From Pseudanabaena sp. PCC 6802 (lineage in GTDB: Bacteria; Cyanobacteriota; Cyanobacteriia; Pseudanabaenales; Pseudanabaenaceae): a stretch of DNA of 64,000 nt. The translations under genes were made by a program, and so were the position numbers. Positions 9,753 through 18,758 of the stretch are shown in pieces; within the stretch, counting starts at the first letter, position 1, and every line of letters starts with the position of its first letter. The notes under the pieces are model-generated. The model was given only the letters and a program-made list of their open reading frames with translations. It searched no databases and was not told where the DNA came from. Location: assembly GCF_000332175.1 (NCBI RefSeq), contig NZ_KB235914.1, positions 2,662,868-2,726,867 of the forward strand, read 5' to 3'.

Positions 9753-9767
9753 GATTAAGGAACGATC

Positions 9768-10784
9768 GTGGGAACTGAAACCTCAATCGATAATTATGAT
9801 AACGATCGGGCAGCTTCGACAAGCTGGCTGTGCGAGCAGGTTGAGAGATTGCAACGGGCTAATCGCGATCTACAAATTGCCCTGGAAACAACTGCCCTGC
9901 ATGGTGATGTGATTGAGGCTCAATTACAAGAGGTAAATCAGCAACTTCAGGCCGAAATTTTGCAGCGTCAACAGAAAGAGGCAATTCTACAGTCGATTTT
10001 AGAAATTGTCTCTCGGCAAAAGGCCGATTTAGAGGTAATTTTACAAACTACTGTCGAGCACAGCGACACTATTGAGGCTCAACTCTACGTACTTAACCAA
10101 CAACTCCAACATGAAGTTGGAGAGCGCAAACAGTCCGAGACCGCTCTACAATCTCTGCTGAAAATTCTTTCCAAGGAAAAAGATGACCTGGAAGCCATCA
10201 TGCGAACGATTATCGAGCATGGCGATGCAGTAGAAACGCACTGGTTTAATAAAGCCTTGGAAGCTAATCTCCTGGCAACGGTGGATGGTCTCACCCAGAT
10301 CGCTAATCGCCGTAAGTTTGATGAGTATTGCAACCGTCAGTGGCAACAGATGCTGGGCGATCGCACGCCACTCGCCCTAGTCATGTGCGATGTGGACTTC
10401 TTTAAAGACTACAACGATGCCTTCGGCCATTTAGCGGGGGATGATTGTCTGAGGCAGGTAGCTCTATCGATCGATCGCGTTCTCAACCGCCCTATGGATA
10501 TGGTAGCTCGGTTTGGCGGTGAAGAATTTGTCGTGGTCTTGCCACAAACTAGCGCGGCGGGGGCAATGAAAGTAGCCGAACTGATTCAAACCGAAATTGC
10601 CAATGCGAGGATAATACACCCGCGATCGCTGGTAAGCGACTACGTAACTTTAAGTATCGGCATTGTCAGTGTCGTACCAACTGAGAATCGCTCCCCTAAG
10701 GATCTAATTGACGAGGCAGATCAAGCACTTTACATTGCCAAGCAGCAAGGAAGAAACCGCATAATTTATCTATCCATGACCTGA
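9768..10784 (+). CDS. Diguanylate cyclase: coiled coil plus GGDEF
   Basis: A 338-residue cytoplasmic protein with GTG start at 9768. The N-terminal ~150 residues form a coiled coil made of internally similar stretches (ETTALHGDVIEAQLQEVNQQL, QTTVEHSDTIEAQLYVLNQQL and RTIIEHGDAVETHWFNKALE in part), about 70 residues apart. The GGDEF domain begins at DGLTQIANRRKFDEY; the active-site GGEEF is at residues 250-254. RPMD at 241-244 is exactly five residues upstream and matches the inhibitory c-di-GMP-binding I-site (RxxD). It should make c-di-GMP from GTP with product inhibition. It lacks its own sensor domain, consistent with control by the upstream switch proteins. Confidence 0.9.
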   Translation: MGTETSIDNYDNDRAASTSWLCEQVERLQRANRDLQIALETTALHGDVIEAQLQEVNQQLQAEILQRQQKEAILQSILEIVSRQKADLEVILQTTVEHSDTIEAQLYVLNQQLQHEVGERKQSETALQSLLKILSKEKDDLEAIMRTIIEHGDAVETHWFNKALEANLLATVDGLTQIANRRKFDEYCNRQWQQMLGDRTPLALVMCDVDFFKDYNDAFGHLAGDDCLRQVALSIDRVLNRPMDMVARFGGEEFVVVLPQTSAAGAMKVAELIQTEIANARIIHPRSLVSDYVTLSIGIVSVVPTENRSPKDLIDEADQALYIAKQQGRNRIIYLSMT

Positions 10785-10858
10785 AGCTTTCAGCGGTCAG
10801 CTTTTAGTGAAGAAATTTTACAATTTGGAGTAGGATGGCTATAGAGATCTCATGGGTA

Positions 10859-10875
10859 GGGTGGGCAGTGCCCAC
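10859..10875. repeat. 17-bp palindrome, GGTGGGCA-N-TGCCCACC
   Basis: A perfect 8-bp stem around a single base, between the GGDEF gene and tldD. The same 17-mer with a different central base occurs at 15500-15516, also just downstream of a gene. It is likely a dispersed palindrome and may act in termination. Confidence 0.6.
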
Positions 10876-10910
10876 CTTACTGGTCAAAAGATTAACTTTA
10901 TATAGCTGTC

Positions 10911-12305
10911 ATGGATATTACTCAGACTCAAGATCGGCTCCAGGATTTGGTTAGTAAATATCGATCGCAGGTAGATTTTTTCACGATCCGCCTGGAACAA
11001 TCGGAGGGGACTGACATTTTTTTGCGCGGCGGCAAAGTTGAAACTCTCAGCACGGGCATTTCCACTGGGGGACAGGTACGCGCCTGCCACAAGGGTGGCT
11101 GGGGATTTGCCAGCTTTGATAGCTGGGAGAAACTGGAGCAAAAGTTACTCGAAGCGATCGCTGCTGCCAAGTGGGTGGGTAATGAAGAAACCATTCTGGC
11201 TGAGGTCGATCCGATTCAGGTAGAGCGATCGATGATTCAAGTCGATCCGCGCCAGATTCCCTTAGCGCAAAAAAAGGCGCTATGCAATCACTATACGGAT
11301 ATTTTGCAGGCGGTGTCGGATAAAATCGTTACTACTTCCGTGCGCTATGGCGATAGCACGCAGAACATCGCGATCGCTACATCTGAAGGCAGCACGATCT
11401 ACCAGTCGTGGGCGGATTGGGAAATGCGCTTTGCGGCGACGGCGCGCGATGGCAATACCGTCCAAACTGGTCGCGAAACCGTTGGTTCCAGGCGCGCCTA
11501 TAGCGACTTAGAGGGACTGGAGCGTCAGGTTAAATCGGCAGCCGAGCGAGCTGTGACCGCGCTCAATTTACCTGTAGTGCAGGGCAATACCTATACGGTG
11601 GCGATCGATCCGATCCTGGCGGGACTATTCGTACACGAGGCATTTGGACATCTTTCCGAAGCGGATGCAATCTACGAAAACCCCGATCTGTTAGAGGTAA
11701 TGAGCTTGGGCAGGCAGTTTGGTACGTCGGACTTGCAAATTTTTGACGGAGCCGCACCGTTTGACGATTATGGCTTCCATCGCGGCAGTTATTTCTACGA
11801 TGATGAGGGCGTACCGGCTACAACCACGCAGCTAATTAAAGATGGTATGTTGGTGGGGCGCTTGCATTCTCGCGAAACGGCTGGCAAACTGGGTGAGGCA
11901 ACGACAGGTAATGCCCGCTGTTTGAACTATCATTACCCTCCCATTGTCAGAATGACCAATACCTGGATTGGGCGTGGCAAAACTCCCGTATCGGACTTGT
12001 TTGAAGATATTCCCATTGGTGTCTATGCCAAAAACTGGCAGGGCGGCATGACTAATGGCGAGATGTTTACCTTCACTGCCGGAGAAGCTTGGATGATTCG
12101 CAATGGCAAAATTGCGGAGCCAGTCAGAGATGTAACCCTGTCAGGCAACGTATTTCAAACTTTGGCGGATATCGAAGCGATCGCCGATGATTTCTATTGG
12201 GATGAGTCAGGTGGCTGCGGTAAAGGCGGTCAGAATGGACTGGCAGTCGGCTGCGGTTCCCCCAGCCTGCGAATTCGCAATGTTGTAGTCGGCGGCGAAG
12301 CCTGA
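10911..12305 (+). CDS. tldD: TldD-family metalloprotease
   Basis: A 464-residue cytoplasmic protein of the TldD/PmbA family, zinc proteases that with PmbA (TldE) degrade unfolded or modified peptides. The zinc motif HEAFGH (HExxxH) sits near residue 243, followed by the expected GNARCLNYHYPPIVRMTNTWI and the C-terminal GGCGKGGQNGLAVGCGSP. Because the HExxxH motif is intact, this is the catalytic TldD partner and not PmbA; a pmbA gene is not in this window. It stands alone between the signalling cluster and a convergent exoribonuclease gene. Confidence 0.93.
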   Translation: MDITQTQDRLQDLVSKYRSQVDFFTIRLEQSEGTDIFLRGGKVETLSTGISTGGQVRACHKGGWGFASFDSWEKLEQKLLEAIAAAKWVGNEETILAEVDPIQVERSMIQVDPRQIPLAQKKALCNHYTDILQAVSDKIVTTSVRYGDSTQNIAIATSEGSTIYQSWADWEMRFAATARDGNTVQTGRETVGSRRAYSDLEGLERQVKSAAERAVTALNLPVVQGNTYTVAIDPILAGLFVHEAFGHLSEADAIYENPDLLEVMSLGRQFGTSDLQIFDGAAPFDDYGFHRGSYFYDDEGVPATTTQLIKDGMLVGRLHSRETAGKLGEATTGNARCLNYHYPPIVRMTNTWIGRGKTPVSDLFEDIPIGVYAKNWQGGMTNGEMFTFTAGEAWMIRNGKIAEPVRDVTLSGNVFQTLADIEAIADDFYWDESGGCGKGGQNGLAVGCGSPSLRIRNVVVGGEA

Positions 12306-12407
12306 ACGATCCCATGCCTAGCGACCAGGAGTCGCAGCTATACAAACACAGTCTGCGCAGGCAGACTGTGAGAAAAGGGTTAACAGATCGGGATTTGGTA
12401 TGAGACT

Positions 12408-14444
12408 TTAAGTAGCCTGGAGAACTGCTGCTTGTATTTCCTGAAACTGAATGATGTCCTTGCGCGGGTCAACATCGGATACCTTGAGGCTAAGACTTTC
12501 GCCGATATTAATGTTTCTGGTCATTCGCATTGGCAGCTTTAGACCCAAGTCCTCCAGTAAAATTAGCCCCAGCCTTTCGTTTTCGCGTAACCAATCTAAC
12601 AACAGCGCCCGCCACACAGTATCTCGATGGCGGCGCAGATATTCCAAACTCCAGTAGCGAGTGGTTTGGCGTTCGATCTGAACTGCTTCAAAAATAGCGG
12701 GATCGATCGCGTGTAGCAGGTCGCTCAAAGATTCCACCGTAAACGGTAAAGGTTGACCGCTGAGATGGGCTTTAATCTGCCAGTGTGCCAGGAGATCGCT
12801 GTAGCGGCGAATGGGTGACGTGACTTGAGCGTAGGCATCTAAGCCCAAGCCAGCATGACGCAAAGGATAGACTCCTGCTTCTCCCTTGGTCATGCAGCGA
12901 CAGATGGCAAATTCACGTACTGGGCCTGGCGGTAACTGCAAAATCTCCTCTTCAGATGGGAGGTCTGGCTGTTCCTGATAGCGGTAGGGAATTGGAATAT
13001 TATTAGCCTGCGCGAATTTAGCTGCTACCTCGCCCGTGAGAATCATCATCTCCGCTACCAATTGTCGAGAGAAGGAGTCATCCAAAATCTCTAAAGTCAG
13101 GCTTTCAGGATCGTCGAGATCGACTTTAATGGTAGTTTCCGGCAAGTCGATATTAATCGCTCCCTGCAATCGCCGCCAATTAGTTCTAAGGCGAGCATAC
13201 CTGGCGATCGCTTCGAGATCTGCTTCCACCCCCAGCTCTAACATCTCCGTGACATCTTCATAGGTGAGACGATAGCTCGGCTTGATCGAACTGGCGCAGA
13301 CATCGTAGTTCACCACCATACCATCATCATCTAACTCGATCGCAAAGGACAGGGCATGGCAAATCTGCCCTTGGACTAAGCTCATCACCCCCGTGGCAAA
13401 CTCAAGCGGGAACATCGGGATCGTACCAGTAGGCAGATAAACGCTAGTACCGCGCTTGCGGGCTTCGCGATCGAAAATGTCATTGGGCTGCACCCAGCGC
13501 GACGGATCGGCAATGTGGATCCAGAGACGCTGCTTGCCATTGGCAATGGTTTCAACACTCAAACCATCGTCGATTTCTCTAGTACTTTCATCGTCGATCG
13601 TGTAGACGTGCAAATGGGTTAGATCGAGGCGCGCGATCGAATCTGGAGTTGGCGAGTCGATAAATTCCCGCACCTTAGATAGCAGTTCCGCAGAGAAACG
13701 AATGGGAATCTGACTGCGCCTGAGGAATAGATTCTCATGAACGTTCCAAAGTCCCAAGTCCACCAGGAGTTGAAATGCTCCTGTATCGCTTTTAGGGCGA
13801 TGCAGCGCTGTCAACAGTTCGATCGCGATGGATTTATCGGACGATTCCTCCCCATGAATGGCATAGCGCTCTAAGCTTTCTAATCGATGGCGATCGCTAC
13901 TCGTCCACTCCACCTGCTCGCCTACCAGTTTGTCTTTGAGTTTTTGCAAAAATGTGTTGGCTTCCTGTGCCCGTGCCGCTGCTACTTCCGCCTGATGTTT
14001 TAATTCGGTGACTTGGGCTGTAGAGCGTGGCTCGTAGCCATTACCCTTTTGCTTAAAGTAGAGTTTGTCTTCGCTGAGCAAGCAGTAGGCGGCATAGGTC
14101 GTAGCGGCGCTAACCTCAGAAAACAGTAGCTGAGCCAGCCCTTCTGGGGTAACGGGCTGATGCTCCTCTACTAAAATCTCCCATGCTACCGCCAAACTAT
14201 CGGGATCGAGGTATGGCTTGACCTGCTGGTGGAAAGTAGGGATCTGCTTGACTGTAAACTTTTCAGGTTCAGCATTAGTTTTACCCTGAATTACGTAGTC
14301 AATTTCACGCGGGTGCAGAGTATGAGGCGTGCCGTTTTCATCAATTACTTGCAGATGCTTTTTCCCTTCTGGGCGATCGACGACCGCCAAGCGGCGATCG
14401 CCATGCAGACGAAACTCAACCAGAGTACCTTTTTCCACAAGCAA
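12408..14444 (-). CDS. rnb: RNase II/RNase R family 3'-5' exoribonuclease
   Basis: A 678-residue single-strand-specific exoribonuclease. An N-terminal OB-like region starts MLVEKGTLVEFRLHGDRRLA. The RNB catalytic domain has the acidic cluster in IDDESTREIDDGLSVE (about residue 290) and HIADPSRWV, then YAQVTSPIRRYSDLLAHWQ. A short S1-like C-terminus ends the protein. Length and N-terminus fit the RNase II-type protein of cyanobacteria rather than long enterobacterial RNase R. It converges with tldD and diverges from the aldolase gene across about 147 bp. Confidence 0.92.
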   Translation of the reverse strand: MLVEKGTLVEFRLHGDRRLAVVDRPEGKKHLQVIDENGTPHTLHPREIDYVIQGKTNAEPEKFTVKQIPTFHQQVKPYLDPDSLAVAWEILVEEHQPVTPEGLAQLLFSEVSAATTYAAYCLLSEDKLYFKQKGNGYEPRSTAQVTELKHQAEVAAARAQEANTFLQKLKDKLVGEQVEWTSSDRHRLESLERYAIHGEESSDKSIAIELLTALHRPKSDTGAFQLLVDLGLWNVHENLFLRRSQIPIRFSAELLSKVREFIDSPTPDSIARLDLTHLHVYTIDDESTREIDDGLSVETIANGKQRLWIHIADPSRWVQPNDIFDREARKRGTSVYLPTGTIPMFPLEFATGVMSLVQGQICHALSFAIELDDDGMVVNYDVCASSIKPSYRLTYEDVTEMLELGVEADLEAIARYARLRTNWRRLQGAINIDLPETTIKVDLDDPESLTLEILDDSFSRQLVAEMMILTGEVAAKFAQANNIPIPYRYQEQPDLPSEEEILQLPPGPVREFAICRCMTKGEAGVYPLRHAGLGLDAYAQVTSPIRRYSDLLAHWQIKAHLSGQPLPFTVESLSDLLHAIDPAIFEAVQIERQTTRYWSLEYLRRHRDTVWRALLLDWLRENERLGLILLEDLGLKLPMRMTRNINIGESLSLKVSDVDPRKDIIQFQEIQAAVLQAT

Positions 14445-14591
14445 TATTTCCCAATACTTCCCACAATTACCCAGAACTATTTAGACCGAGTTTATAGCCT
14501 AGGTGCCTCTAGTGAATTTTACTCTAAAGGCAACAAGAAATTTATAATGGGCTTTAGCATCAACACTTCTTTAACTCTCCAATAGCCTTAT

Positions 14592-15485
14592 ATGCTCTGT
14601 TCCACTAGGGAATTACTCGAAACCTCGCGGCGCAATGTCTATGCGATCGGCGCATTTAATATCTACAACCTGGAGGGAGTGCGAGCAGTCGTAGACTCAG
14701 CGGAGGCAAACTTCAGTCCCGTCATGTTACAAATTCATCCCAGCGCCCTGTCCTATGGCGGTACGGGTTTAGTTGCCCTGTGCCTGGAAGCGGCAAGAGC
14801 GTCAACCGTACCCATCAGCGTCCATCTCGATCACAGTACCTCGGAAAAGGCAATTCGAGCTGCTCTGGATGCTGGCATGAAATCGATTATGGCGGATGGC
14901 TCGCATTTACCATATGCAGAAAATCTGGCTTTTACAAAAGCAATGACACAACTAGCCCACGCTCGTGGAGCCGCGATCGAAGCGGAAATTGGCAGAATCA
15001 GCGGCACCGAGGATGGTCTCACTGTCGCCGAGAAAGAGGCCAAAATGACCGATCCCGTTCAAGCTGTGGAGTTTGTTAAAGCTACGGGTGTGGATGCGCT
15101 AGCCGTAACCATCGGTAACGTGCATGGCGAATATAAGAGCGAACCACGCCTGGATTTTAAGCGTCTGGCGGCAATTCGGGCGGCGGTTGACGTGCCCCTG
15201 GTACTGCATGGGGCATCTGGCTTACCACCCGCCACGATCGCCCAATCCATTCAGCTTGGGGTCTGCAAGTTTAATGTCAATACCGAAGTGAGACAGGCGT
15301 ATGTCAGCAACCTGGCGCAAAGTTTGCAAAACTCCCCGCTTAAGGATTTGCTAGACGTAATGCAAAGCGGGATCGATGCCATGCAAGCAGTCATCACCGA
15401 TAAACTGGAGCTATTCGGCTCTACCCACAAGCAACACCTCCACCAGTCACCCTATGCCGACATGCTGGCAGCTAGTGCGGTGTAG
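14592..15485 (+). CDS. Class II ketose-bisphosphate aldolase (GatY/KbaY/FbaA-like)
   Basis: A 297-residue zinc-dependent aldolase. Visible family signatures are VYAIGAFNIYNLEGVRAVV at the N-terminus, VPISVHLDHS with the zinc-binding His and catalytic Asp, EAEIGRISGTEDG, AVTIGNVHGEY, LVLHGASGLP and FNVNTEVRQAY. It is shorter than the main cyanobacterial fructose-bisphosphate aldolase (about 360 residues) and closer to the tagatose/fructose-bisphosphate aldolase subgroup, so the physiological substrate is uncertain. It occurs within 12 kb of gap2 and tpiA, which act on the triose phosphates it would release. Confidence 0.85.
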   Translation: MLCSTRELLETSRRNVYAIGAFNIYNLEGVRAVVDSAEANFSPVMLQIHPSALSYGGTGLVALCLEAARASTVPISVHLDHSTSEKAIRAALDAGMKSIMADGSHLPYAENLAFTKAMTQLAHARGAAIEAEIGRISGTEDGLTVAEKEAKMTDPVQAVEFVKATGVDALAVTIGNVHGEYKSEPRLDFKRLAAIRAAVDVPLVLHGASGLPPATIAQSIQLGVCKFNVNTEVRQAYVSNLAQSLQNSPLKDLLDVMQSGIDAMQAVITDKLELFGSTHKQHLHQSPYADMLAASAV

Positions 15486-15499
15486 GAAGCTCCTCGAAA

Positions 15500-15516
15500 G
15501 GTGGGCAATGCCCACC
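15500..15516. repeat. 17-bp palindrome, GGTGGGCA-N-TGCCCACC (second copy)
   Basis: It differs from the copy at 10859-10875 only in the central base. It lies 15 bp after the aldolase stop codon, a position that fits a terminator-like hairpin, but no T-run follows. Confidence 0.6.
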
Positions 15517-15643
15517 ACCCTACCAATTGAGATCTTCAATAAAATGCTTATAGGGGCAATCCGCTTCTGGCAGTACGCATCCCGCAGGGGATCGCCCTGA
15601 TGGTAAATGTGGAATACTAGACCCAAGTAGGAGAAAAAATTTC

Positions 15644-16018
15644 ATGTCTCACTTTACAACTATCAGGGTTCAGATCGAGGATGGCGAGATCTTGCTGGAA
15701 GCGCTCAAAGATCTGGGGTATAGCGTAGAACAAAATGCTATGGTACGGGGCTATCAGGGGAATAAGACGAAAGCGGACTACGTCATTCGGCAAAATAATG
15801 GCTACGACCTTGGTTTTAGGAAAGTAGCTGCAAGTTATGAATTAGTGGCGGATTTCTGGGGAGCGCGGATCGATCCGCAGGCGTTTATCGGTACCGTCAC
15901 GCAAAAATACGCCCATAAAGCGCTGCTCGTAAAAGCACAGGCACAGGGCTTTGCGATCGAACAGTCCGAGATCTTACCCGATGGTACTGTGCGCGTAGTC
16001 GTGGGGCGTTGGGTATGA
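15644..16018 (+). CDS. ycf35: Ycf35 (DUF1257) protein
   Basis: A 124-residue protein matching the DUF1257/Ycf35 family of cyanobacteria and red-algal plastids. It starts MSHFTTIRVQIEDGEILLE and contains the diagnostic NNGYDLGFRK and YELVADFWG segments. An AGGAG Shine-Dalgarno sequence precedes the ATG. The family has no settled function. Its last codons overlap the next start in an ATGA arrangement, so the zinc-ribbon protein downstream is probably translationally coupled. Confidence 0.93.
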   Translation: MSHFTTIRVQIEDGEILLEALKDLGYSVEQNAMVRGYQGNKTKADYVIRQNNGYDLGFRKVAASYELVADFWGARIDPQAFIGTVTQKYAHKALLVKAQAQGFAIEQSEILPDGTVRVVVGRWV

Positions 16019-16212
16019 AGGTATCTTTAGAATTTCTGTATCATTTTTGTTGCGATCGCTGCAAAAGTTGGTGGAGCAGAGCTGATATCGAGCCACAGAT
16101 CGATGAAAAGGTTTACTGCCCCAACTGCGGACACGTCAATATTATTGAGGGCATCCAGACCTTTCGCAATGCAGCTAAATATACCTGCACGCAAAGAATT
16201 CCAGATTATTGA
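16015..16212 (+). CDS. Small zinc-ribbon protein
   Basis: A 65-residue protein starting at the ATG that overlaps the ycf35 stop (ATGA). Two CxxC knuckles, CDRC and CPNC, form a zinc ribbon (residues about 11-44). The C-terminus ends CTQRIPDY. The last 22 codons lie in the first copy of a 64-bp tandem duplication; the second copy follows the stop. Without the duplication the gene would end RIPD, so the duplication adds a single Tyr. I do not recognise a named family. Confidence 0.7.
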   Translation: MKVSLEFLYHFCCDRCKSWWSRADIEPQIDEKVYCPNCGHVNIIEGIQTFRNAAKYTCTQRIPDY

Positions 16213-16268
16213 GGGCATCCAGACCTTTCGCAATGCAGCTAAATATACCTGCACGCAAAGAATTCCAG
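16141..16268 (+). repeat. 64-bp tandem direct duplication
   Basis: Positions 16141-16204 and 16205-16268 are identical on reading, beginning ATTATTGAGGGCATCC and ending AGAATTCCAG. The first copy encodes the end of the zinc-ribbon gene; the second is untranslated. Exact identity suggests a very recent slippage or unequal exchange event, or an assembly artefact. Confidence 0.92.
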
Positions 16269-16575
16269 ACTAATTCGCAATACCTGAAATCTATAGCAGG
16301 GCAAAGCCACAAAATATTGCTTTGCAAAATTTAAGCAAGTCTTTATAGAAGAGTCAGGTTTAAAACTAAACTAGTTAAGAACTTATGTTACACAGACCTG
16401 TAATCTCCTGTAACTCGTAACGTGTTTTCGTACATAAGGGTCGCAGGGGTGCAACCCCCCGTTCCGGTTCTTTTCCCTTCTCCCTGAGGGTGAGGGGTGA
16501 GAGGTGAGGGGTTCACAAGTTTTTGCGTAAGGTGAGTTAAGCACTAAAAACGGACTCTTTTAAGGAATATTAAAT
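16269..16575. other. Non-coding gap before tpiA
   Basis: No gene is seen. Around 16440-16515 there is a G/C-biased tract with short repeats (GTGAGGGGTGAGAGGTGAGGGG) that resembles decayed intergenic repeat DNA. The tpiA leader, with AAGGAAT at 16562, follows. Confidence 0.5.
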
Positions 16576-17325
16576 TTGCGTAAGATTGTAATTGCTGGCA
16601 ACTGGAAAATGTATAAGACCCAGACGGAGGCTAAAGCATTTCTGGTTGATTTTTTACCTCAACTCACTGCCCAAGCGAGCGAATTTGGCGCAGCCGCACA
16701 AATTATTTTATGTGCCCCATTTACTACTCTGCCCACACTGTTGGGGCTGGCTGCGAACGCTCCAACCAACCTCAGTATTGGAGCGCAGAACGTTCATTGG
16801 GCTGATAACGGGGCTTTTACAGGCGAGATCGCTGCTCCTATGCTGGTGGAGTTGGGAATTAAATATGTAATTGTGGGTCATAGCGAACGACGACAGTATT
16901 TTGGCGAAACCGATGCAACAGTTAACCAACGCCTCAAAGCTGCTCAAAAACACGGCATGACTCCGATTTTGTGCGTAGGTGAGAGCAAGCAGCATCGCGC
17001 TGCCGGTGAAACAGAAACATGGATTGCTTCCCAACTGCAAAATGGCCTGCAAGATGTAGATCTCACAAACTTAATAATTGCCTACGAGCCGATCTGGGCG
17101 ATCGGTACCGGCGATACCTGCGAAGCCAAAGAAGCAAATCGCGTCATTGGTAAAATCCGCAGCCAACTGAACGATCGGGATCTCACCATTCAATACGGGG
17201 GGTCGGTAAAATCCGATAATATCGACGAAATTATGGCACAGCCTGAAATCGACGGCGTTCTGGTTGGTGGAGCCAGCTTAGATCCTGAGGGGTTTGCGCG
17301 CATAGTCAATTATCGCTCGCTATAA
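16576..17325 (+). CDS. tpiA: Triosephosphate isomerase
   Basis: A 249-residue TIM-barrel enzyme interconverting dihydroxyacetone phosphate and glyceraldehyde 3-phosphate. It uses a TTG start at 16576, supported by AAGGAAT upstream and by the canonical N-terminus [14 protein letters not shown]. The electrophilic His is in [10 protein letters not shown], the catalytic Glu in [13 protein letters not shown], and the phosphate loop in [11 protein letters not shown] and [10 protein letters not shown]. All catalytic residues are present. It serves the Calvin cycle and glycolysis with gap2 and the aldolase in this window. Confidence 0.97.
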   Translation: MRKIVIAGNWKMYKTQTEAKAFLVDFLPQLTAQASEFGAAAQIILCAPFTTLPTLLGLAANAPTNLSIGAQNVHWADNGAFTGEIAAPMLVELGIKYVIVGHSERRQYFGETDATVNQRLKAAQKHGMTPILCVGESKQHRAAGETETWIASQLQNGLQDVDLTNLIIAYEPIWAIGTGDTCEAKEANRVIGKIRSQLNDRDLTIQYGGSVKSDNIDEIMAQPEIDGVLVGGASLDPEGFARIVNYRSL

Positions 17326-17670
17326 TCAAGGCAAGGTGTGGAGTTAGTGTTGTCTCCTAAGCTTTCGACTATTTCATTAAGGTTAATGCTAGGATGTCAA
17401 CGATCTAGAAGCTTATGGTTTAAACTTATTGCGATGGCTTCAGTTCTCCTTTTAATACAAGGAAATTAACAGGGGGTTCATCTTCCTTCGCTATGTTAAA
17501 AGTAGTTAAGATTTTATGACTTACAGCATAGATTCGGTTTGAGCTTGTCCTGTTAATTTGGCAAAAGGTTTTGCAAAAGTTTTCCTATGATTTCCCAGCT
17601 TTGACTTTGGTAATTTCCAAAGTTCGTAAGCTTTTCCCCAAGTGAGTCATGGTATGTTCCGGAGGTTCAA
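17326..17670. other. Non-coding leader region upstream of the 17671 gene
   Basis: About 345 bp with no plausible gene. It contains a small inverted repeat GCAAAA-GG-TTTTGC at 17561-17574 and ends with a strong Shine-Dalgarno sequence, CCGGAGG, before the ATG at 17671. A long 5' leader or regulatory RNA is possible, but nothing specific is recognised. Confidence 0.4.
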
Positions 17671-18747
17671 ATGAGCAAATTAAATAAGTCCAGTAAGTCT
17701 CCTAAGCCACCTGTTAGTTCTGCATCAGATTTGGTAGCGCCCAAACCTCCTGCTAAGGAATCTCAAAAACTAGAGCTAGTCAAATTGATTAGTCCTCCAG
17801 TCAAGCCAGAACCTGCGGACAAAACGACGGACAAAGCAGAGGCATCAACTGTTACGTCTAAGGTTGAAGTACCAGTTGAGTCGGCAGTGACAACTGCAGA
17901 GGCTATAGAGCAATCGCCTGACACATCGTCCGATATGCCACCATCGGTCGAGCATTTGGAGCGTAACCTCCCAATTCCGCCTGCCACTGAGCCGATGCAA
18001 TATAGGGCTATTGGCCTGATTCAAGGTCGCTATACGCCTGAAGCAGATCAGTTCAGCAAAGGTAATCTGGTTACACCCGATGGAACAGAGATCGATGCCG
18101 TGTTATTGGGTAAGGTTATTTCAATTGTGAAAAAACGGCTCGATCTCGAAAAAGACTATTACTGGGTAGTATATCCCCGCACTCGCGATAAAACGGGAGA
18201 TTTGCACGTTCAGATCGCTGGCGTGTGGGCACCATTGGAAATGGGGAAACCCGATCAGCCCACCGAACCTAATATCGACGATGGTTATTTCTCCGTGCGC
18301 GGCGAAGTGACAGCTCAGTCACTAGAACAAAATCAAGTATTTATTAAAGTGCGCCGTAGCGATCCGCAAGGCTCAAAACAACCTGCACCGCAAAAGTCCG
18401 ACCAGAAGAAGGGCGCTGCGAAATCTACAACAAAGTTTAAAATTGCCCTAGCGGGTATTCTGCCTGCTAACGCAGTCGGCCAATTTTGGGACATTAACGC
18501 GCAGCGCCAGGGCAACGTACTGAATATCCTTGATGCGAAATTTATTGCAACCATCCCTTCTAAAGGATCGCGCAAGCCTTTCCGCAAGCAAGATAATCGC
18601 TCGGGATCGGGATTTAAGCCCAAACCTAAGAAATATGGAGATCGGGAGGGCAGCTTTAGCGATGGGGGATCGAGCAAGCCTATTCCCAGATCGTCTTCCG
18701 AACGTCCAAGCCGTCCGATCCTCAAGAAAAATACCCCCAACCCCTAA
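17671..18747 (+). CDS. Conserved cyanobacterial protein with disordered ends
   Basis: A 358-residue protein, start supported by CCGGAGG. The first ~105 residues are Pro/Ser/Lys/Glu-rich and look disordered. A conserved core (about 110-280) begins MQYRAIGLIQGRYTPEADQF and includes GTEIDAVLLGKVISIVKKRLDLEK and DYYWVVYPRTRDKTGDLHVQ. The tail (about 290-358) is Arg/Lys/Ser/Gly-rich with KPFRKQDNRSGSG, typical of nucleic-acid-binding tails. The core resembles uncharacterised cyanobacterial proteins; an RNA-related role is only a guess. A repeat array begins 12 bp after its stop codon. Confidence 0.7.
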   Translation: MSKLNKSSKSPKPPVSSASDLVAPKPPAKESQKLELVKLISPPVKPEPADKTTDKAEASTVTSKVEVPVESAVTTAEAIEQSPDTSSDMPPSVEHLERNLPIPPATEPMQYRAIGLIQGRYTPEADQFSKGNLVTPDGTEIDAVLLGKVISIVKKRLDLEKDYYWVVYPRTRDKTGDLHVQIAGVWAPLEMGKPDQPTEPNIDDGYFSVRGEVTAQSLEQNQVFIKVRRSDPQGSKQPAPQKSDQKKGAAKSTTKFKIALAGILPANAVGQFWDINAQRQGNVLNILDAKFIATIPSKGSRKPFRKQDNRSGSGFKPKPKKYGDREGSFSDGGSSKPIPRSSSERPSRPILKKNTPNP

Positions 18748-18758
18748 TCCCCAACCTA

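Noticed and set aside
16440-16515. Purine-rich tract upstream of tpiA as a riboswitch
   Set aside because: No conserved aptamer pattern was recognised; it looks like decayed repeat.
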